This document shows, in pieces, positions 25,434-34,911 of a DNA stretch of 64,000 nt. The notes beneath the pieces were generated by a model. That model had not been told where the DNA came from and made no database searches. It was given only the letters and a program-made list of their open reading frames with translations. Origin of the DNA: Nocardia terpenica (GTDB lineage Bacteria > Actinomycetota > Actinomycetes > Mycobacteriales > Mycobacteriaceae); NCBI RefSeq assembly GCF_013186535.1, contig NZ_JABMCZ010000001.1, positions 2,170,001 through 2,234,000 of the forward strand, written 5' to 3'. Positions within the stretch are counted from its first letter, which is position 1. The number at the start of each line of letters is the position of its first letter. Position numbers and translations under genes: made by a program.

Positions 25434-26200
25434 ATTCGGTGCGCACGCTCGGCCGGACCACCCTGCTGGCGGCCGACGCGCTGGGCTGGCTCGTCCGCGA
25501 TGTGGCCGCGGGGCGGGTGCCGTGGCGCGACATGCTCGCGCAGGGCTGGTTCATCGTCGGCGTCACGGTCGTGCCCGCGGTGTTCGTCGCGGTGCCGTTC
25601 GGGGTGATCATCTCGGTGCAGGTGGGGCAGCTGACCCAGCAGATCGGCGCCACCTCCCTGGCCGGTGCCGCGGCCGGGATCGGTGTGGTCCGCCAGGGCG
25701 CGCCGCTGGTGGCTGCGCTGCTGCTGGGCGGCGCGGCGGGGGCGGCGATCGCCGCCGACCTCGGCTCCCGCACCATTCGCGAGGAGATCGACGCCATGCG
25801 GGTGATGGGCATCGACCCGGTGCGGCGACTGCTGGTGCCGCGGCTGGCCGCCATGGTCGCGGTCGCGCCGCTGCTGTGCGTGGTGATCGTGTTCATGGGG
25901 CTGGCGACCGGCTACGTCATCAATGTCGGCGTGCAGCACGGGACGGCGGGCGGGTATCTGTCCTCGATCGCGGCCTTCGTGACCGTCTCGGACCTGATTG
26001 TCGCCCTGGCGAAGTCGGCGCTGTTCGGGTTCGTGGTGGTGGTGCTCGCCGGGCAGCGCGGGCTGTCGGCCAGCGCGGGACCCAAGGGGGTGGCCGATGC
26101 GGTGAACGCGTCGGTGGTGCTCGGCGTGGTCGTCACGTTCTGCCTGAATCTCGTGCTGACGCAGGCGCTGTCGGTGTTCGGCGAGCGAGTGGTGCGGTGA
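25427..26200 (+). CDS. YrbE-type Mce permease A
   Basis: 257 residues, GTG overlapping the ligase stop by seven bases. Hydrophobic MlaE/YrbE fold with the conserved EEIDAMRVMGIDPVRRLLVPR segment and IGVVRQGAPLVAALLLGGAAGAA. First of the paired permeases of an Mce complex that traffics lipids across the envelope. Physical coupling to the lipid-biosynthesis genes is the striking feature. Confidence 0.93.
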   Translation: MLNSVRTLGRTTLLAADALGWLVRDVAAGRVPWRDMLAQGWFIVGVTVVPAVFVAVPFGVIISVQVGQLTQQIGATSLAGAAAGIGVVRQGAPLVAALLLGGAAGAAIAADLGSRTIREEIDAMRVMGIDPVRRLLVPRLAAMVAVAPLLCVVIVFMGLATGYVINVGVQHGTAGGYLSSIAAFVTVSDLIVALAKSALFGFVVVVLAGQRGLSASAGPKGVADAVNASVVLGVVVTFCLNLVLTQALSVFGERVVR

Positions 26201-27042
26201 TCGCGCAACTACCGCGGCCGCCGATCGGTAGTGCGGTGCGGCCGTTGGGAAACGGATTGGAACGGCTCGGGCATCAGCTCGATTTCGGCGGGCGCGTGCT
26301 CGCCTCGCTCCCGCACGCGGCCCGCGCCTATCGCCGCCAGACCATGATCGCCCTGACCGATATCGTCTGGGGCGCAGGCAGTCTGGTGGTGGGCGGCGGC
26401 ACCGCCGCGGTGCTGATCTTCCTCGGTCTCGCTATCGGCGGCTCGGTCGGCGTGGAGGGGCTGGACACCCTGAACAGGGTCGGGATGGGACCGCTGACCG
26501 GCTTCGTCTCCGCCTACGCCAACACCCGGGAACTGGCCCCGATCGTGGCCGCCGTCGGATTCGCGGCCCAGGCCGGGTGCCGGATGACCGCCGAGATCGG
26601 GGCCATGCGCATTGCCGAGGAGATCGACGCCCTCGAGGCGCTGGCCGTGCGGCCGATCGCCTTCGTCGTCGCGACCCGCGTGCTCGCGGGGGTGCTCACC
26701 ATCGTGCCGCTGTTCCTCATCGCGCTCGTCATGGCCTACCTGGCGTGCGCGACCGCGGTGAACCTCGTGCACGGGCAGTCGCCGGGCACCTACTTCCACT
26801 ATTTCGGCGCGTTCCTGCGGCCCGCGGATGTGGCGTGCGCGGTGCTCAAGGCGGTCGTCCTGGTGGCGGTGGTCATCGTGATCCACTGCTATCACGGGTT
26901 TTTCGCCTCCGGCGGCCCGGAGGGGGTGGGCCGCGCCTGCGGGCACGCCATTCGCGCCAGCCTGGTCGCGGTGATCGTGGTCGACATGGTGCTGACCACC
27001 CTGTTCTGGGGCGCGGACAGCGGAATCAGGATCTCCGGGTGA
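26197..27042 (+). CDS. YrbE-type Mce permease B
   Basis: 281 residues, GTGA overlap with YrbEA. Motifs ELAPIVAAVGFAAQAGCRMTAEIGAMRIAEEIDALEALAVRPI and five or six membrane helices. Partner permease of the Mce complex. The energising ATPase (MceG) is normally unlinked and is not in this window. Confidence 0.93.
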   Translation: MIAQLPRPPIGSAVRPLGNGLERLGHQLDFGGRVLASLPHAARAYRRQTMIALTDIVWGAGSLVVGGGTAAVLIFLGLAIGGSVGVEGLDTLNRVGMGPLTGFVSAYANTRELAPIVAAVGFAAQAGCRMTAEIGAMRIAEEIDALEALAVRPIAFVVATRVLAGVLTIVPLFLIALVMAYLACATAVNLVHGQSPGTYFHYFGAFLRPADVACAVLKAVVLVAVVIVIHCYHGFFASGGPEGVGRACGHAIRASLVAVIVVDMVLTTLFWGADSGIRISG

Positions 27043-28046
27043 GCGGGGAACGCGCGGCGCTGCGTCGCCGGGGCGCGGCGGTGCTGACCGCGGCGGCGAT
27101 CGTGGCGACGGTGGTCCTCGCCCACGCGCAGGGCCGCTTCCGCGACGGAACAGATCTGGTCGTGGAGGCGCCGGCGGTGGCCGATGGGCTGGCCGCGGGA
27201 TCGGAGGTGACCTTCCACGGCATGGTCGTCGGCACCGTCCGGCAGGTCACCGTCGCCGCGGACGACACCCGGCGCGTCCGCCTGCGTCTCGACCCCGGAC
27301 CCGCGGCGGCCGTCCCCGCGGCGGTCGCCGCCCGATTCACCTCCGCCAATGTCTTCGGCACGCCCGCAATCGAATTGGTGCCGCAGGGCGACGGACCGCG
27401 GATCGGCGACCACGCCCGGATACCGCTCGCGGCCGATGCGGACCTCGGGTCCAGCACGGCGGTGCTCCAGCACTCCGGGCGGCTGACGGCGGTGCTCGAC
27501 TCCCCGCAGGTGCGCCGACTGCTGGACCTGGCGGCCCGCGATCCGGGAACGCTGGCCCCGGCCGTGGACGCCGTCACCGGGCTGGCGCGGGCGGTGGCCG
27601 CGAACCGGCGCGGCGATATCGCGCACTACCTGCGCATTGCCGGGAACCTCGGGCACGGGGCGGCCGATCTGGAACCGGCGATGGCGCACGCGCTGGTCGC
27701 CCTGCTCGATCAGAGCGCCTACTTCGACGACGAGGCCAATCGCGCCCGCACCCGTAAGGCCATCGCGGGTCTGAGCCGAGAATTCCTGCCCGGCTACGCG
27801 ACCCTGTTCGGCGGCAATCTCGACTCGTTCACCCAGATCCTCGCCGTCGTCATGGATCTCGGTGTGCCGCTGGGCATGTCGTACGGCAGCCTGGCGCCCG
27901 CCTACGGGCGGCTGCCGGAGCTGATGGATCGGATCGGCGCGGCGTTCCCGGTGGTGGACGGGCGAGTGCAGTTGCAGCTGCGGATCATTGCCGACACCAT
28001 GCCGCAGATCGCGCGCTCGGTGACCGGGCCGGAGGCGCCCCGATGA
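27039..28046 (+). CDS. Mce family protein, MceA position
   Basis: 335 residues, GTGA overlap. N-terminal membrane anchor (AAVLTAAAIVATVVLAHAQG), then an MCE domain: VADGLAAGSEVTFHGMVVGTV...FTSANVFGTPAIELVPQGDG, then a helical coil-rich tail. Part of the periplasmic lipid conduit. MCE domain is somewhat diverged from virulence-type Mce1A proteins. Confidence 0.88.
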   Translation: MSGERAALRRRGAAVLTAAAIVATVVLAHAQGRFRDGTDLVVEAPAVADGLAAGSEVTFHGMVVGTVRQVTVAADDTRRVRLRLDPGPAAAVPAAVAARFTSANVFGTPAIELVPQGDGPRIGDHARIPLAADADLGSSTAVLQHSGRLTAVLDSPQVRRLLDLAARDPGTLAPAVDAVTGLARAVAANRRGDIAHYLRIAGNLGHGAADLEPAMAHALVALLDQSAYFDDEANRARTRKAIAGLSREFLPGYATLFGGNLDSFTQILAVVMDLGVPLGMSYGSLAPAYGRLPELMDRIGAAFPVVDGRVQLQLRIIADTMPQIARSVTGPEAPR

Positions 28047-29044
28047 TCCGGGTGCGCGGCCCGGCACTGAAATTGGGCGTTTTCGTCGTGCTCGTCGGCC
28101 TGTGCCTCGGCGTCCTGCTCACGACGCTGCGCGGACCCCGGCCCGGCGGCACCGGGTACGCGGCCGTCTTCGCCGACGCGTCCGGGCTGGCGGTCGGCGA
28201 CGCCGTGCGCATGTCCGGCGTGCAGGTGGGCAGGGTGACGGCCATCGCGGTGACCGGCGATGCCACGGCGCGGGTGCGGTTCTCGGTCGACGCCGGGCGG
28301 CTGCACGCCACCACCGGCGCCGCGATCCGCTACCAAACCCTGCTCGGGCAGCGATATCTGGAGCTGACCGAACCCGACCCGCCCGGCCCCCCGCTGCCCG
28401 CGGGCGCCACCATCCCGCTCGACCGCACGGTACCCGGCTTCGATGTGACCCGGCTGTTCAACGGGTTCAAGCCGCTGTTCGCCACGCTGGACACCGCGCA
28501 ACTGAATCGGCTCGCGGAGAATCTGCTGCACGTGGTGCAAGGCGACGGTGCCGGTATCGGACCCGTGCTCGACGATCTGCATGCGTTGCTGCGCTTCGCC
28601 ACCGATCGCGATGCGGTCGTGGCGCTGCTGGTGCGCAATCTCGGGGACATCGCCGACGAGATCGGCGGCAAATCGGAGCGGGTGGGCGCGCTCATCCAGC
28701 AGGTGGCCGGGATCATCGGCGTATTCAGCGGGCGGGCCCACGAATTGGTGGAATCGCTGCGGACCGCCGCGCACGGCCTGGAACCCGATGTCGGCATCCT
28801 CACCGAACTGGAGTCGCTGTATGACGACACCTCGCAGCCACTGCTGGATCTGGTGCGCCGGTCGGTTCCGAGCAGCGACCAACTGGCCCAGCTGATTTCG
28901 CTGGTTCCGGCATTGATCCGCGGCCTGAACGCCCACTATCCGGCCGCCGGGCAGGCCGATTTCACCTGTTCCTCGTCCGTGGTGGCACCGCCCGATATCG
29001 GCGCGGCGGTGCTGGCGACCCAACATCTGGTGGTGTGCTCATGA
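28043..29044 (+). CDS. Mce family protein, MceB position
   Basis: 333 residues, ATGA overlap. Anchor LGVFVVLVGLCLGVLLTTL; MCE core FADASGLAVGDAVRMSGVQVGRV and YQTLLGQRYLEL; helical tail; C-terminal two-Cys region (ADFTCSSS, LVVCS) as in other MceB-type proteins. Confidence 0.9.
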   Translation: MIRVRGPALKLGVFVVLVGLCLGVLLTTLRGPRPGGTGYAAVFADASGLAVGDAVRMSGVQVGRVTAIAVTGDATARVRFSVDAGRLHATTGAAIRYQTLLGQRYLELTEPDPPGPPLPAGATIPLDRTVPGFDVTRLFNGFKPLFATLDTAQLNRLAENLLHVVQGDGAGIGPVLDDLHALLRFATDRDAVVALLVRNLGDIADEIGGKSERVGALIQQVAGIIGVFSGRAHELVESLRTAAHGLEPDVGILTELESLYDDTSQPLLDLVRRSVPSSDQLAQLISLVPALIRGLNAHYPAAGQADFTCSSSVVAPPDIGAAVLATQHLVVCS

Positions 29045-30000
29045 GACGTGACCGTACCGAGCGTCGACGCGAAATCCGGTGGGGCATAACGGCATCCGTA
29101 TTGGCTGTGGTCGCGCTGATCGGACTCGGCCTGGTTCGGTTCGTGTCCGTGGGGGAGGACACGCACGTGGCCGAGTTCGGCAGCTCCGGCGGGCTGCGGT
29201 CCGGCGACGAGGTCCGGATCGCCGGGGTCCGGGTGGGCCGGGTGCGCTCGGTCGACCTGGCCGGTGACCACGTCCGGGTCGGATTCACCGTGACCTCGGG
29301 CACTCGGGTCGGAGACCGTTCCGCCGCCCAGGTGCGCCTGCTCGCACCCACCGGCGGGCACTACCTCGCGCTGGACCCCTCCGGAACGAAACCACTGGGG
29401 AATCAACCGATTCCGCGAGCTCGGACCGGCACACCCTACGAGCTCACCGATGTGGTCGAGCATGCGACATCGCCGCTGCGGGATACCGACGGCCAGACCC
29501 TGCGGACCACCATGGCGGAACTGGACAGGGCGCTCGCCGACCGACCCGACACCGTCCGGGGCATCCTCACCGACCTGAACCAGCTCGTCGGAGTCGTTGC
29601 GGCACAATCGGACCGACTCGACCGCGCCGTCGCCGTCTCCGACGAATACATCGCCGCCACCGCCGACGACCGCGCGGTCCTCGCCGACTTCGTCCGCCGA
29701 ATGGGCGCGATCTCCACCGAACTGGGCCAAGGCAAAACCGAAGTGATCCGAGCCTTCCAACTCCTACGCCGCCTGATCGAGGTAACCCACCGCCCGATCA
29801 TGACCTACGCCGACCAGGCGGAACCGATTGTGCACCAGCTCGAACAGCTACTCGCCAAGGTCCACGACGCCCCCGAACGACTGGACTCGGCAATCGCGGG
29901 CATCGACGAATTCGTCCGCAAGGTGGGGCCGTTGGTAGGTGCCGGGCCTGGACCAGTTGGTGCTCGTATATGCGTGCCCGCGCAAGGAAGGCAGTGCTGA
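29041..30000 (+). CDS. Mce family protein, MceC position
   Basis: 319 residues; ATG at 29041 overlaps the upstream stop by four bases. Anchor helix in residues 14-35, MCE core FGSSGGLRSGDEVRIAGVRVGRV, LLAPTGGHYLALDPSG, then a helical tail ending in a Cys-containing segment (ARICVPAQGRQC). Confidence 0.9.
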   Translation: MRRDRTERRREIRWGITASVLAVVALIGLGLVRFVSVGEDTHVAEFGSSGGLRSGDEVRIAGVRVGRVRSVDLAGDHVRVGFTVTSGTRVGDRSAAQVRLLAPTGGHYLALDPSGTKPLGNQPIPRARTGTPYELTDVVEHATSPLRDTDGQTLRTTMAELDRALADRPDTVRGILTDLNQLVGVVAAQSDRLDRAVAVSDEYIAATADDRAVLADFVRRMGAISTELGQGKTEVIRAFQLLRRLIEVTHRPIMTYADQAEPIVHQLEQLLAKVHDAPERLDSAIAGIDEFVRKVGPLVGAGPGPVGARICVPAQGRQC

Positions 30001-30001
30001 C

Positions 30002-30880
30002 ATGCCCATCAGGCTGCGCCACATCACATTCGGCCTCCTCCTTCTCGCCGTCCCCGCGCTGTCCGGCTCGTCGGCCGTGACGCCCGTCGATCGCATCCGC
30101 TACGGCAAACCGATCTGCGCCGAGTTCGCCGATGTCGCCGGGCTGTACCGCGGCAACGAGGTAGCAGTGCTCGGCGTACCGGTCGGGGTGGTGGATCGGA
30201 TCGAACCGGTCGGCGATCGGCTGCGCGTGTCGATGCGGATTCGCCCCGATGTAGTGGTGCCGGACGGCACGAGCGCGGTCACCCTGGCCGACTCGATCGT
30301 CACCGATCGTCGCGTCGAACTGATCCGCCCCGCCGACCACGGCCCCGAACCGCAACCGGGCCACTGTATTCCACTGTCGCACACCAAAACGCCCGTCGGT
30401 ATCAGCGAAACATTCACCGTCATGCGCCAATTGAGCAACGACCTCGGCGGCGATCACACGGCGGGCGACACCCTGCGGAATCTGGACCGCGCCCTGCACG
30501 GCACCGATGCCACCGCCAACGACCTGCTCGGCCGAGCCTCCGCCGTGGCGGGCGACCCCCGGACCCGCGACGCGTCGCTGCGGCGGCTGATCGACAATCT
30601 GGACACGCTGACCACCATGTTCGCCGGGAACTGGCCCGATATGCAGCTGCTGCTCGAGCATCTGCGCGACGGCCTGGAGGTGGTGGACGGGCTCTCGGCG
30701 AACTTCGCGCCCATGATCGACCTCTCCAACCAGCTGCTGCCGGTGCTGGCCCGCCTCGCCGACACCTACGGCCCGAGGATCTACCCGATGCTCGACGGCC
30801 TGGTGCCCATGGCCCACGCCGCATTGCAGAGGTCGGGCGATATCCGAGATCTCCTGTCGCACATGGCCGGGCCGCGATGA
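30002..30880 (+). CDS. Mce family protein, MceD position
   Basis: 292 residues; ATG one base after the previous stop. Short N-terminal hydrophobic segment, MCE core FADVAGLYRGNEVAVLGVPVGVV with SIVTDRRVELI, then a helical region (LRNLDRALHGTD...). Slightly short for the class but complete. Confidence 0.9.
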   Translation: MPIRLRHITFGLLLLAVPALSGSSAVTPVDRIRYGKPICAEFADVAGLYRGNEVAVLGVPVGVVDRIEPVGDRLRVSMRIRPDVVVPDGTSAVTLADSIVTDRRVELIRPADHGPEPQPGHCIPLSHTKTPVGISETFTVMRQLSNDLGGDHTAGDTLRNLDRALHGTDATANDLLGRASAVAGDPRTRDASLRRLIDNLDTLTTMFAGNWPDMQLLLEHLRDGLEVVDGLSANFAPMIDLSNQLLPVLARLADTYGPRIYPMLDGLVPMAHAALQRSGDIRDLLSHMAGPR

Positions 30881-31881
30881 TCCGCCGCTGCGCCCTGATC
30901 CTCACCACGCTGGTGATCGCGTCCGCGTGCGGTCTCGATCCGACCGATATTCCCGTGCCGGGCACCACGATCGCGGGCGCGAGCTATCCGATCCGGATCG
31001 AGTTCACCAGCGTGCTGAACCTGCCCGCGAAGGCGAAGGTGCTCGCCGACGGCCTGGAGGTCGGCGTGCTGGACCGCGTCGATCTCGCCGACCGGCGGGC
31101 GGTCGCCACCGTGAAACTCCGTGCGGGAGTGCGGATTCCGGCATCCAGTACGGCCGAGATCCGGCAGGCCACGATCCTCGGCGAGCCCTATATCGCGCTG
31201 CTACCCTCGCACGATCGCGCCGAGCCGTCGCTCGAGCCGGGGGCGACGATCCCCCTCGCCCGCACCCGCCCGCCGGACAGCGTCGAGGATCTGCTGCGCG
31301 GCATGGCGAATGTGCTGGCCAACGGCCGGTTCGGCGATCTGGCCGAGGCGGTCGCCCGCGCCAACACCGCCTTCCCCACCGACGACGAATACCGCGCCCT
31401 GGCCACCGAGTTACACACCGATCTGCACGACATGGCCACGGGCAGCGCCGATCTGGATCGGATTCTCGACGGGGCCGCCCGCATGAGCGGCGACCTCGCG
31501 GCCCGCAGGAGCGCCGTCGACCGGGCCCTGGCGCTCGGCCCGGCCCGGGCGGCGGGGCTCGCCGATGTGCTGTTCGGCGTGGTCGATCTCGCCGTCGGCC
31601 TCGGCAAGCTGGCCGGACCGGCCGGTGCGCTGGTGTGGCCCATCTACCCGCAAACCATGGACATCTACCGCGCCATGCGGCCGCTGCTGCTCACCGTCGC
31701 CTCCGCCGACACCACCGTGCCCATGAATATCGACAAGCTGATCACCCTGTTGCGCGACAAGCTGATTCCCTACTTCGGCGCACCGCCGAACATCCGCGTG
31801 ACCGGTCAGGTCGCCGCCGACCCCGCACAGCAGGCCGATGCGCTCATCGCGGCCCTGCGATCGATCGGAATGGTGCCATGA
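30877..31881 (+). CDS. Mce family lipoprotein, MceE position
   Basis: 334 residues, ATGA overlap. N-terminal signal with Cys at residue 18 (LTTLVIASACGLDP), a lipobox with Ala rather than Leu/Val at -3. MCE core FTSVLNLPAKAKVLADGLEVGVL and ATILGEPYIALLPS. MceE proteins are the lipoprotein member (LprN-like) of Mce complexes. Confidence 0.9.
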   Translation: MIRRCALILTTLVIASACGLDPTDIPVPGTTIAGASYPIRIEFTSVLNLPAKAKVLADGLEVGVLDRVDLADRRAVATVKLRAGVRIPASSTAEIRQATILGEPYIALLPSHDRAEPSLEPGATIPLARTRPPDSVEDLLRGMANVLANGRFGDLAEAVARANTAFPTDDEYRALATELHTDLHDMATGSADLDRILDGAARMSGDLAARRSAVDRALALGPARAAGLADVLFGVVDLAVGLGKLAGPAGALVWPIYPQTMDIYRAMRPLLLTVASADTTVPMNIDKLITLLRDKLIPYFGAPPNIRVTGQVAADPAQQADALIAALRSIGMVP

Positions 31882-32822
31882 CGCTTCGCCCACTCACCTC
31901 GCTCGCCGCGCTGCTGGCCACCACCGTCGCCGGACTGGGATATCTCGGCCTCGGCGTGCTCGACCTGAATCCCTTGCGCCACACCACAACCGTCACCGTG
32001 CGGATGGCGTCCTCGGGCGGACTGATGGACACCTCACCGGTCGACCTGCGCGGCCTGCGCATCGGACGCGTCCGCAGCCTCACCCCGACCCGCGCGGGCA
32101 TCGACGCGGTCGTGGAATTCGATGCGCGATACCGGATTCCGGCCGACAGCCCGGTGCGGGTGGCGAACCTGTCCGCGGCGGGCGAACAGTATCTGGAATT
32201 CCGGCCGGACTCGGCGGACGGCCCCTATCTGAGCGACGGCGCGGTGATCCCACCGGATCGCGTCCGGGTGCCGGTCACCGCCGCCGAGGCCATGGCCGCG
32301 ATGAACAACCTGCTGGGCCAGCTGGATCCGACCGTGGTGGCGCATCTCGTCGACACCGTCGACCGGGCCACCGCCGGGCGGGACGCCGAGCTGGATCGGC
32401 TCGCCGACAGCGCCGATCTGTTCGCGCGAACGCTGCGCGACAAACGGGCGGCCATCGCGCGGCTGTGGGGCAACCTCCAGACCCTCGCCGACGATCTCGA
32501 CGGCCACACCGCGACCCTCTCTCAGGTCGCCCCGATCGTCGCGCGCGCCGATCCGGAGGTGGTGCACCTGATCAGGGCCTTCCAGGACTACTCCCGGGTC
32601 GGCGAGAACATCTGGGACGACTCGCTGAATCCGGTGATGCGCAAGATGAACGACTACGCCGGGGCCCTCGCACCGGATCTGGCGCTGCTGGCGACCGCCA
32701 TTCGCCCCGCCACCGCCGGACTGCGCTCGCTGCGCCTGGACGCGGGCTCCATTGTGGACCTGCTCGACGGCGCGTTCCCCGGCGACGGGGCCGCCCGCAT
32801 CACCCTCTCCCGCCCGAACTGA
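31878..32822 (+). CDS. Mce family protein, MceF position
   Basis: 314 residues, ATGA overlap. Anchor helix, MCE core MASSGGLMDTSPVDLRGLRIGRV and VANLSAAGEQYLEF, and a long helical tail. Last of the six Mce subunits. Confidence 0.9.
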   Translation: MTLRPLTSLAALLATTVAGLGYLGLGVLDLNPLRHTTTVTVRMASSGGLMDTSPVDLRGLRIGRVRSLTPTRAGIDAVVEFDARYRIPADSPVRVANLSAAGEQYLEFRPDSADGPYLSDGAVIPPDRVRVPVTAAEAMAAMNNLLGQLDPTVVAHLVDTVDRATAGRDAELDRLADSADLFARTLRDKRAAIARLWGNLQTLADDLDGHTATLSQVAPIVARADPEVVHLIRAFQDYSRVGENIWDDSLNPVMRKMNDYAGALAPDLALLATAIRPATAGLRSLRLDAGSIVDLLDGAFPGDGAARITLSRPN

Positions 32823-32849
32823 CCACCATTCGAAACCCCGAGGACCACC

Positions 32850-33407
32850 ATGACCGTCGAACTCGACCGCACCGACCGCCCCGGCTCCGAAGCCCACGAC
32901 GACCCGATCGGCGAGTCCCCGTGGGCGACGCGTCTACTCGCGGCCGCCGCGGCGATCCTGCTCGTCGTGTCCGCCCTGCTGACGTGGTGGTGGCATCGAG
33001 ATGCCCAGCAGCTGAAGGAACTTCGGCAGCACGCCGCCGACAGCAACCGGGCCGCCGATATCGCGAAGGACTACGCCACGAAATCCCTCACCTACGATTT
33101 CCACCACCTCGACGCCTTCTTCGACAGCGTGCGCACCGGCACCACGGGCGCCCTTTCCGACCGCTACAACACCGTCCACGACACCCTGAGCAAGATCATG
33201 ACCGAGGCGCAGGTGGTGGCGCACGGAGACGTCGCCGCTACCGCGGTGTCGCCCAACGGAAACGGCCTCTACTCGGTCACCGTCTTCGCCACCCAGACCA
33301 CGCAGAACGTCCAGCACCCCGACCCGGTGACGGCCTCGACCCTACTGACGGTCACGGTCCAGCACACCGACGGCCGCTGGCTCGTGTCGGACTATCACGC
33401 GCGCTGA
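32850..33407 (+). CDS. Mce-associated membrane protein
   Basis: 185 residues. One membrane helix (LLAAAAAILLVVSALLTWWW) near the N-terminus, then a coiled segment and a NTF2-like/VirB8-like extracytoplasmic domain (AQVVAHGDVAATAVS...DGRWLVSDYHA). This fold is typical of Mas proteins that stabilise Mce complexes. Last gene of the cluster; its end overlaps a convergent protease gene by 13 bases. Confidence 0.88.
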   Translation: MTVELDRTDRPGSEAHDDPIGESPWATRLLAAAAAILLVVSALLTWWWHRDAQQLKELRQHAADSNRAADIAKDYATKSLTYDFHHLDAFFDSVRTGTTGALSDRYNTVHDTLSKIMTEAQVVAHGDVAATAVSPNGNGLYSVTVFATQTTQNVQHPDPVTASTLLTVTVQHTDGRWLVSDYHAR

Positions 33408-34171
33408 GTGCGTACCGCCAGCACGCCCGCGGCAATGAGCACGGCGGACACCGCGGTGAAGACGATCTGCGGACGATCCAGCGTATTGTCACCCGCCAGC
33501 AGATAACAATCGATATTGATCAACCAGTGGCCGATCGCCGCGGTCAGCGCCCGCTGGCGGAAGCTGCCATTGCCGAGATATCCCAGAATGACCGCGATTC
33601 CCATGGCCGAGGCGAAGAAACAGATCGCGGTGACCGGGCCCGCCGCGAATGCCTGGATATGCCAGAGTGCCCACACCGCACCGGTTATCGAGATCGCCGC
33701 GAGCCGGGAGACGCGCGATTCCAGGATCGGCTGCATGAAGCCCCGCCAGCCGAGCTCCTCACCGCCCGCGCCGATCAGTTGCAGCACCAGGAACACCAGG
33801 AAGGGCACCCCGCCGACCGCCGCGGGGCCGACCGTGGCAATGCCCGCCACCACGGCCGCCATCGTGATCAGCAGCCAGAACAGCACGCACGCCGCGACCA
33901 CCGTCAGCACATCGAGGCCCACCCGCCGGGCGGACACCGGTTCGGGTCGCAGGCGATTCACTGTGTTGCGGAACGTCAGCCAGGTCGCGAGCGCGCCGAG
34001 CGCCGGACCGAACTGGACCAGCGACAGCGCCGCCGGATCGATGCCCGAGTGCGGCTGAACCGCGAGGAGGACGGCCGAGGCGATGAGTGTGGACAGTACA
34101 TAGACACCGAGTGCGGCCCAGGCATGCGCCTCGGCCGGTGACTCCACCGCGCGGGTCGGGCTGTTGCTCAT
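33395..34171 (-). CDS. CPBP-family intramembrane glutamic endopeptidase (Abi domain)
   Basis: 258 residues, about seven helices. Motif 1 EELGWRGFMQPI (Glu-Glu-x3-Arg) and a later His in AIGHWLINI are the CPBP/Abi catalytic signature. Members process CAAX proteins in eukaryotes or confer bacteriocin immunity in bacteria. Convergent with the Mce cluster. Substrate unknown. Confidence 0.88.
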   Translation of the reverse strand: MSNSPTRAVESPAEAHAWAALGVYVLSTLIASAVLLAVQPHSGIDPAALSLVQFGPALGALATWLTFRNTVNRLRPEPVSARRVGLDVLTVVAACVLFWLLITMAAVVAGIATVGPAAVGGVPFLVFLVLQLIGAGGEELGWRGFMQPILESRVSRLAAISITGAVWALWHIQAFAAGPVTAICFFASAMGIAVILGYLGNGSFRQRALTAAIGHWLINIDCYLLAGDNTLDRPQIVFTAVSAVLIAAGVLAVRTQRA

Positions 34172-34247
34172 GCCGATGACACTGCCCGGTCGGTATTCGC
34201 CGGTGGATCACCCGGAAGTCTCGATCACCTCTCATACCCGGGTAGCG

Positions 34248-34778
34248 TCACAGGAAGGTGATGCTCTGCACCATGCCGGTGCCGCTGGAAATGCCCCCGG
34301 TCAGGCATCCGATGACCGTCTCCGGCGCCCACACGTTGTAGTTGGCGACGATCCGAACCCGGCCACCCGCGCCGAGCCCGTCGACGACCGCCAGCTCCCC
34401 GACCGTCGGCTGCACCATCCCGACCGGCCAGTCGCCCCACACCGTGCTGGTCGCCCCGTTCGACCAGTCGACGGTGAAGGTGAGCGGCCCGTCGGCGGGC
34501 TGCACACAGCTCGACATCGACCTGTGCACCCCCGCAACGGTGGCGCCGGTAATGCCGTCGATGCCGACACAGTCCTTCCACACACCGGACGTCACAAAGG
34601 TGACCTGCCGCGGCACCATCGAGATCGACCCGTCGACGACATCCCACCGCAACTCACCCCCGGAACAACTGCCATGAATGGGATCGGCGTGCGCGGCGCC
34701 ACACACCGGCACCCCGGCAAGCACGGAAAACAACACCCCGACAAGGACTTTGACCGGTCCGGACACGCTGTACCTCAT
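34248..34778 (-). CDS. Secreted protein of unknown function
   Basis: 176 residues from ATG 34778 (a TTG four codons earlier is possible). Signal peptide VKVLVGVLFSVLAGVPVCGAAHA. Mature domain contains four Cys (GSCSGG, KDCVG, SSCVQ, IGCLTG) suggesting two disulfides and a beta-sandwich (VDWSNGATSTVWGDWPV). Similar small nocardial/mycobacterial exported proteins exist, but I cannot name a family. Confidence 0.75.
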   Translation of the reverse strand: MRYSVSGPVKVLVGVLFSVLAGVPVCGAAHADPIHGSCSGGELRWDVVDGSISMVPRQVTFVTSGVWKDCVGIDGITGATVAGVHRSMSSCVQPADGPLTFTVDWSNGATSTVWGDWPVGMVQPTVGELAVVDGLGAGGRVRIVANYNVWAPETVIGCLTGGISSGTGMVQSITFL

Positions 34779-34885
34779 ACTTTCAGCCAATTATCCAGGA
34801 GCATAACGCCCGGTGGGGATGCGGACGACAGGGCAAATATCTGCTACCGCCGCGCGCCCGCACTTGCCCGCCCGATCGCCACTAT

Positions 34886-34911
34886 CTACTATCTGTGTAC
34901 GCAAATAGTAG
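34886..34911. promoter_or_regulatory. 26-bp quasi-palindromic operator
   Basis: CTACTAT (34886-34892) and ATAGTAG (34905-34911) are exact reverse complements; the middle TGTGTACGCA is itself nearly symmetric, so 22 of 26 bases are self-complementary about GTAC. Size and symmetry fit a TetR- or GntR-type operator. It overlaps the apparent GTG start of the decayed methyltransferase frame. No regulator gene is adjacent. Confidence 0.65.

Noticed and set aside
25427..33407. Mce operon as a virulence locus like mce1
   Set aside because: Mce operons are widespread in soil actinobacteria; the link to lipid biosynthesis genes gives a better explanation here.
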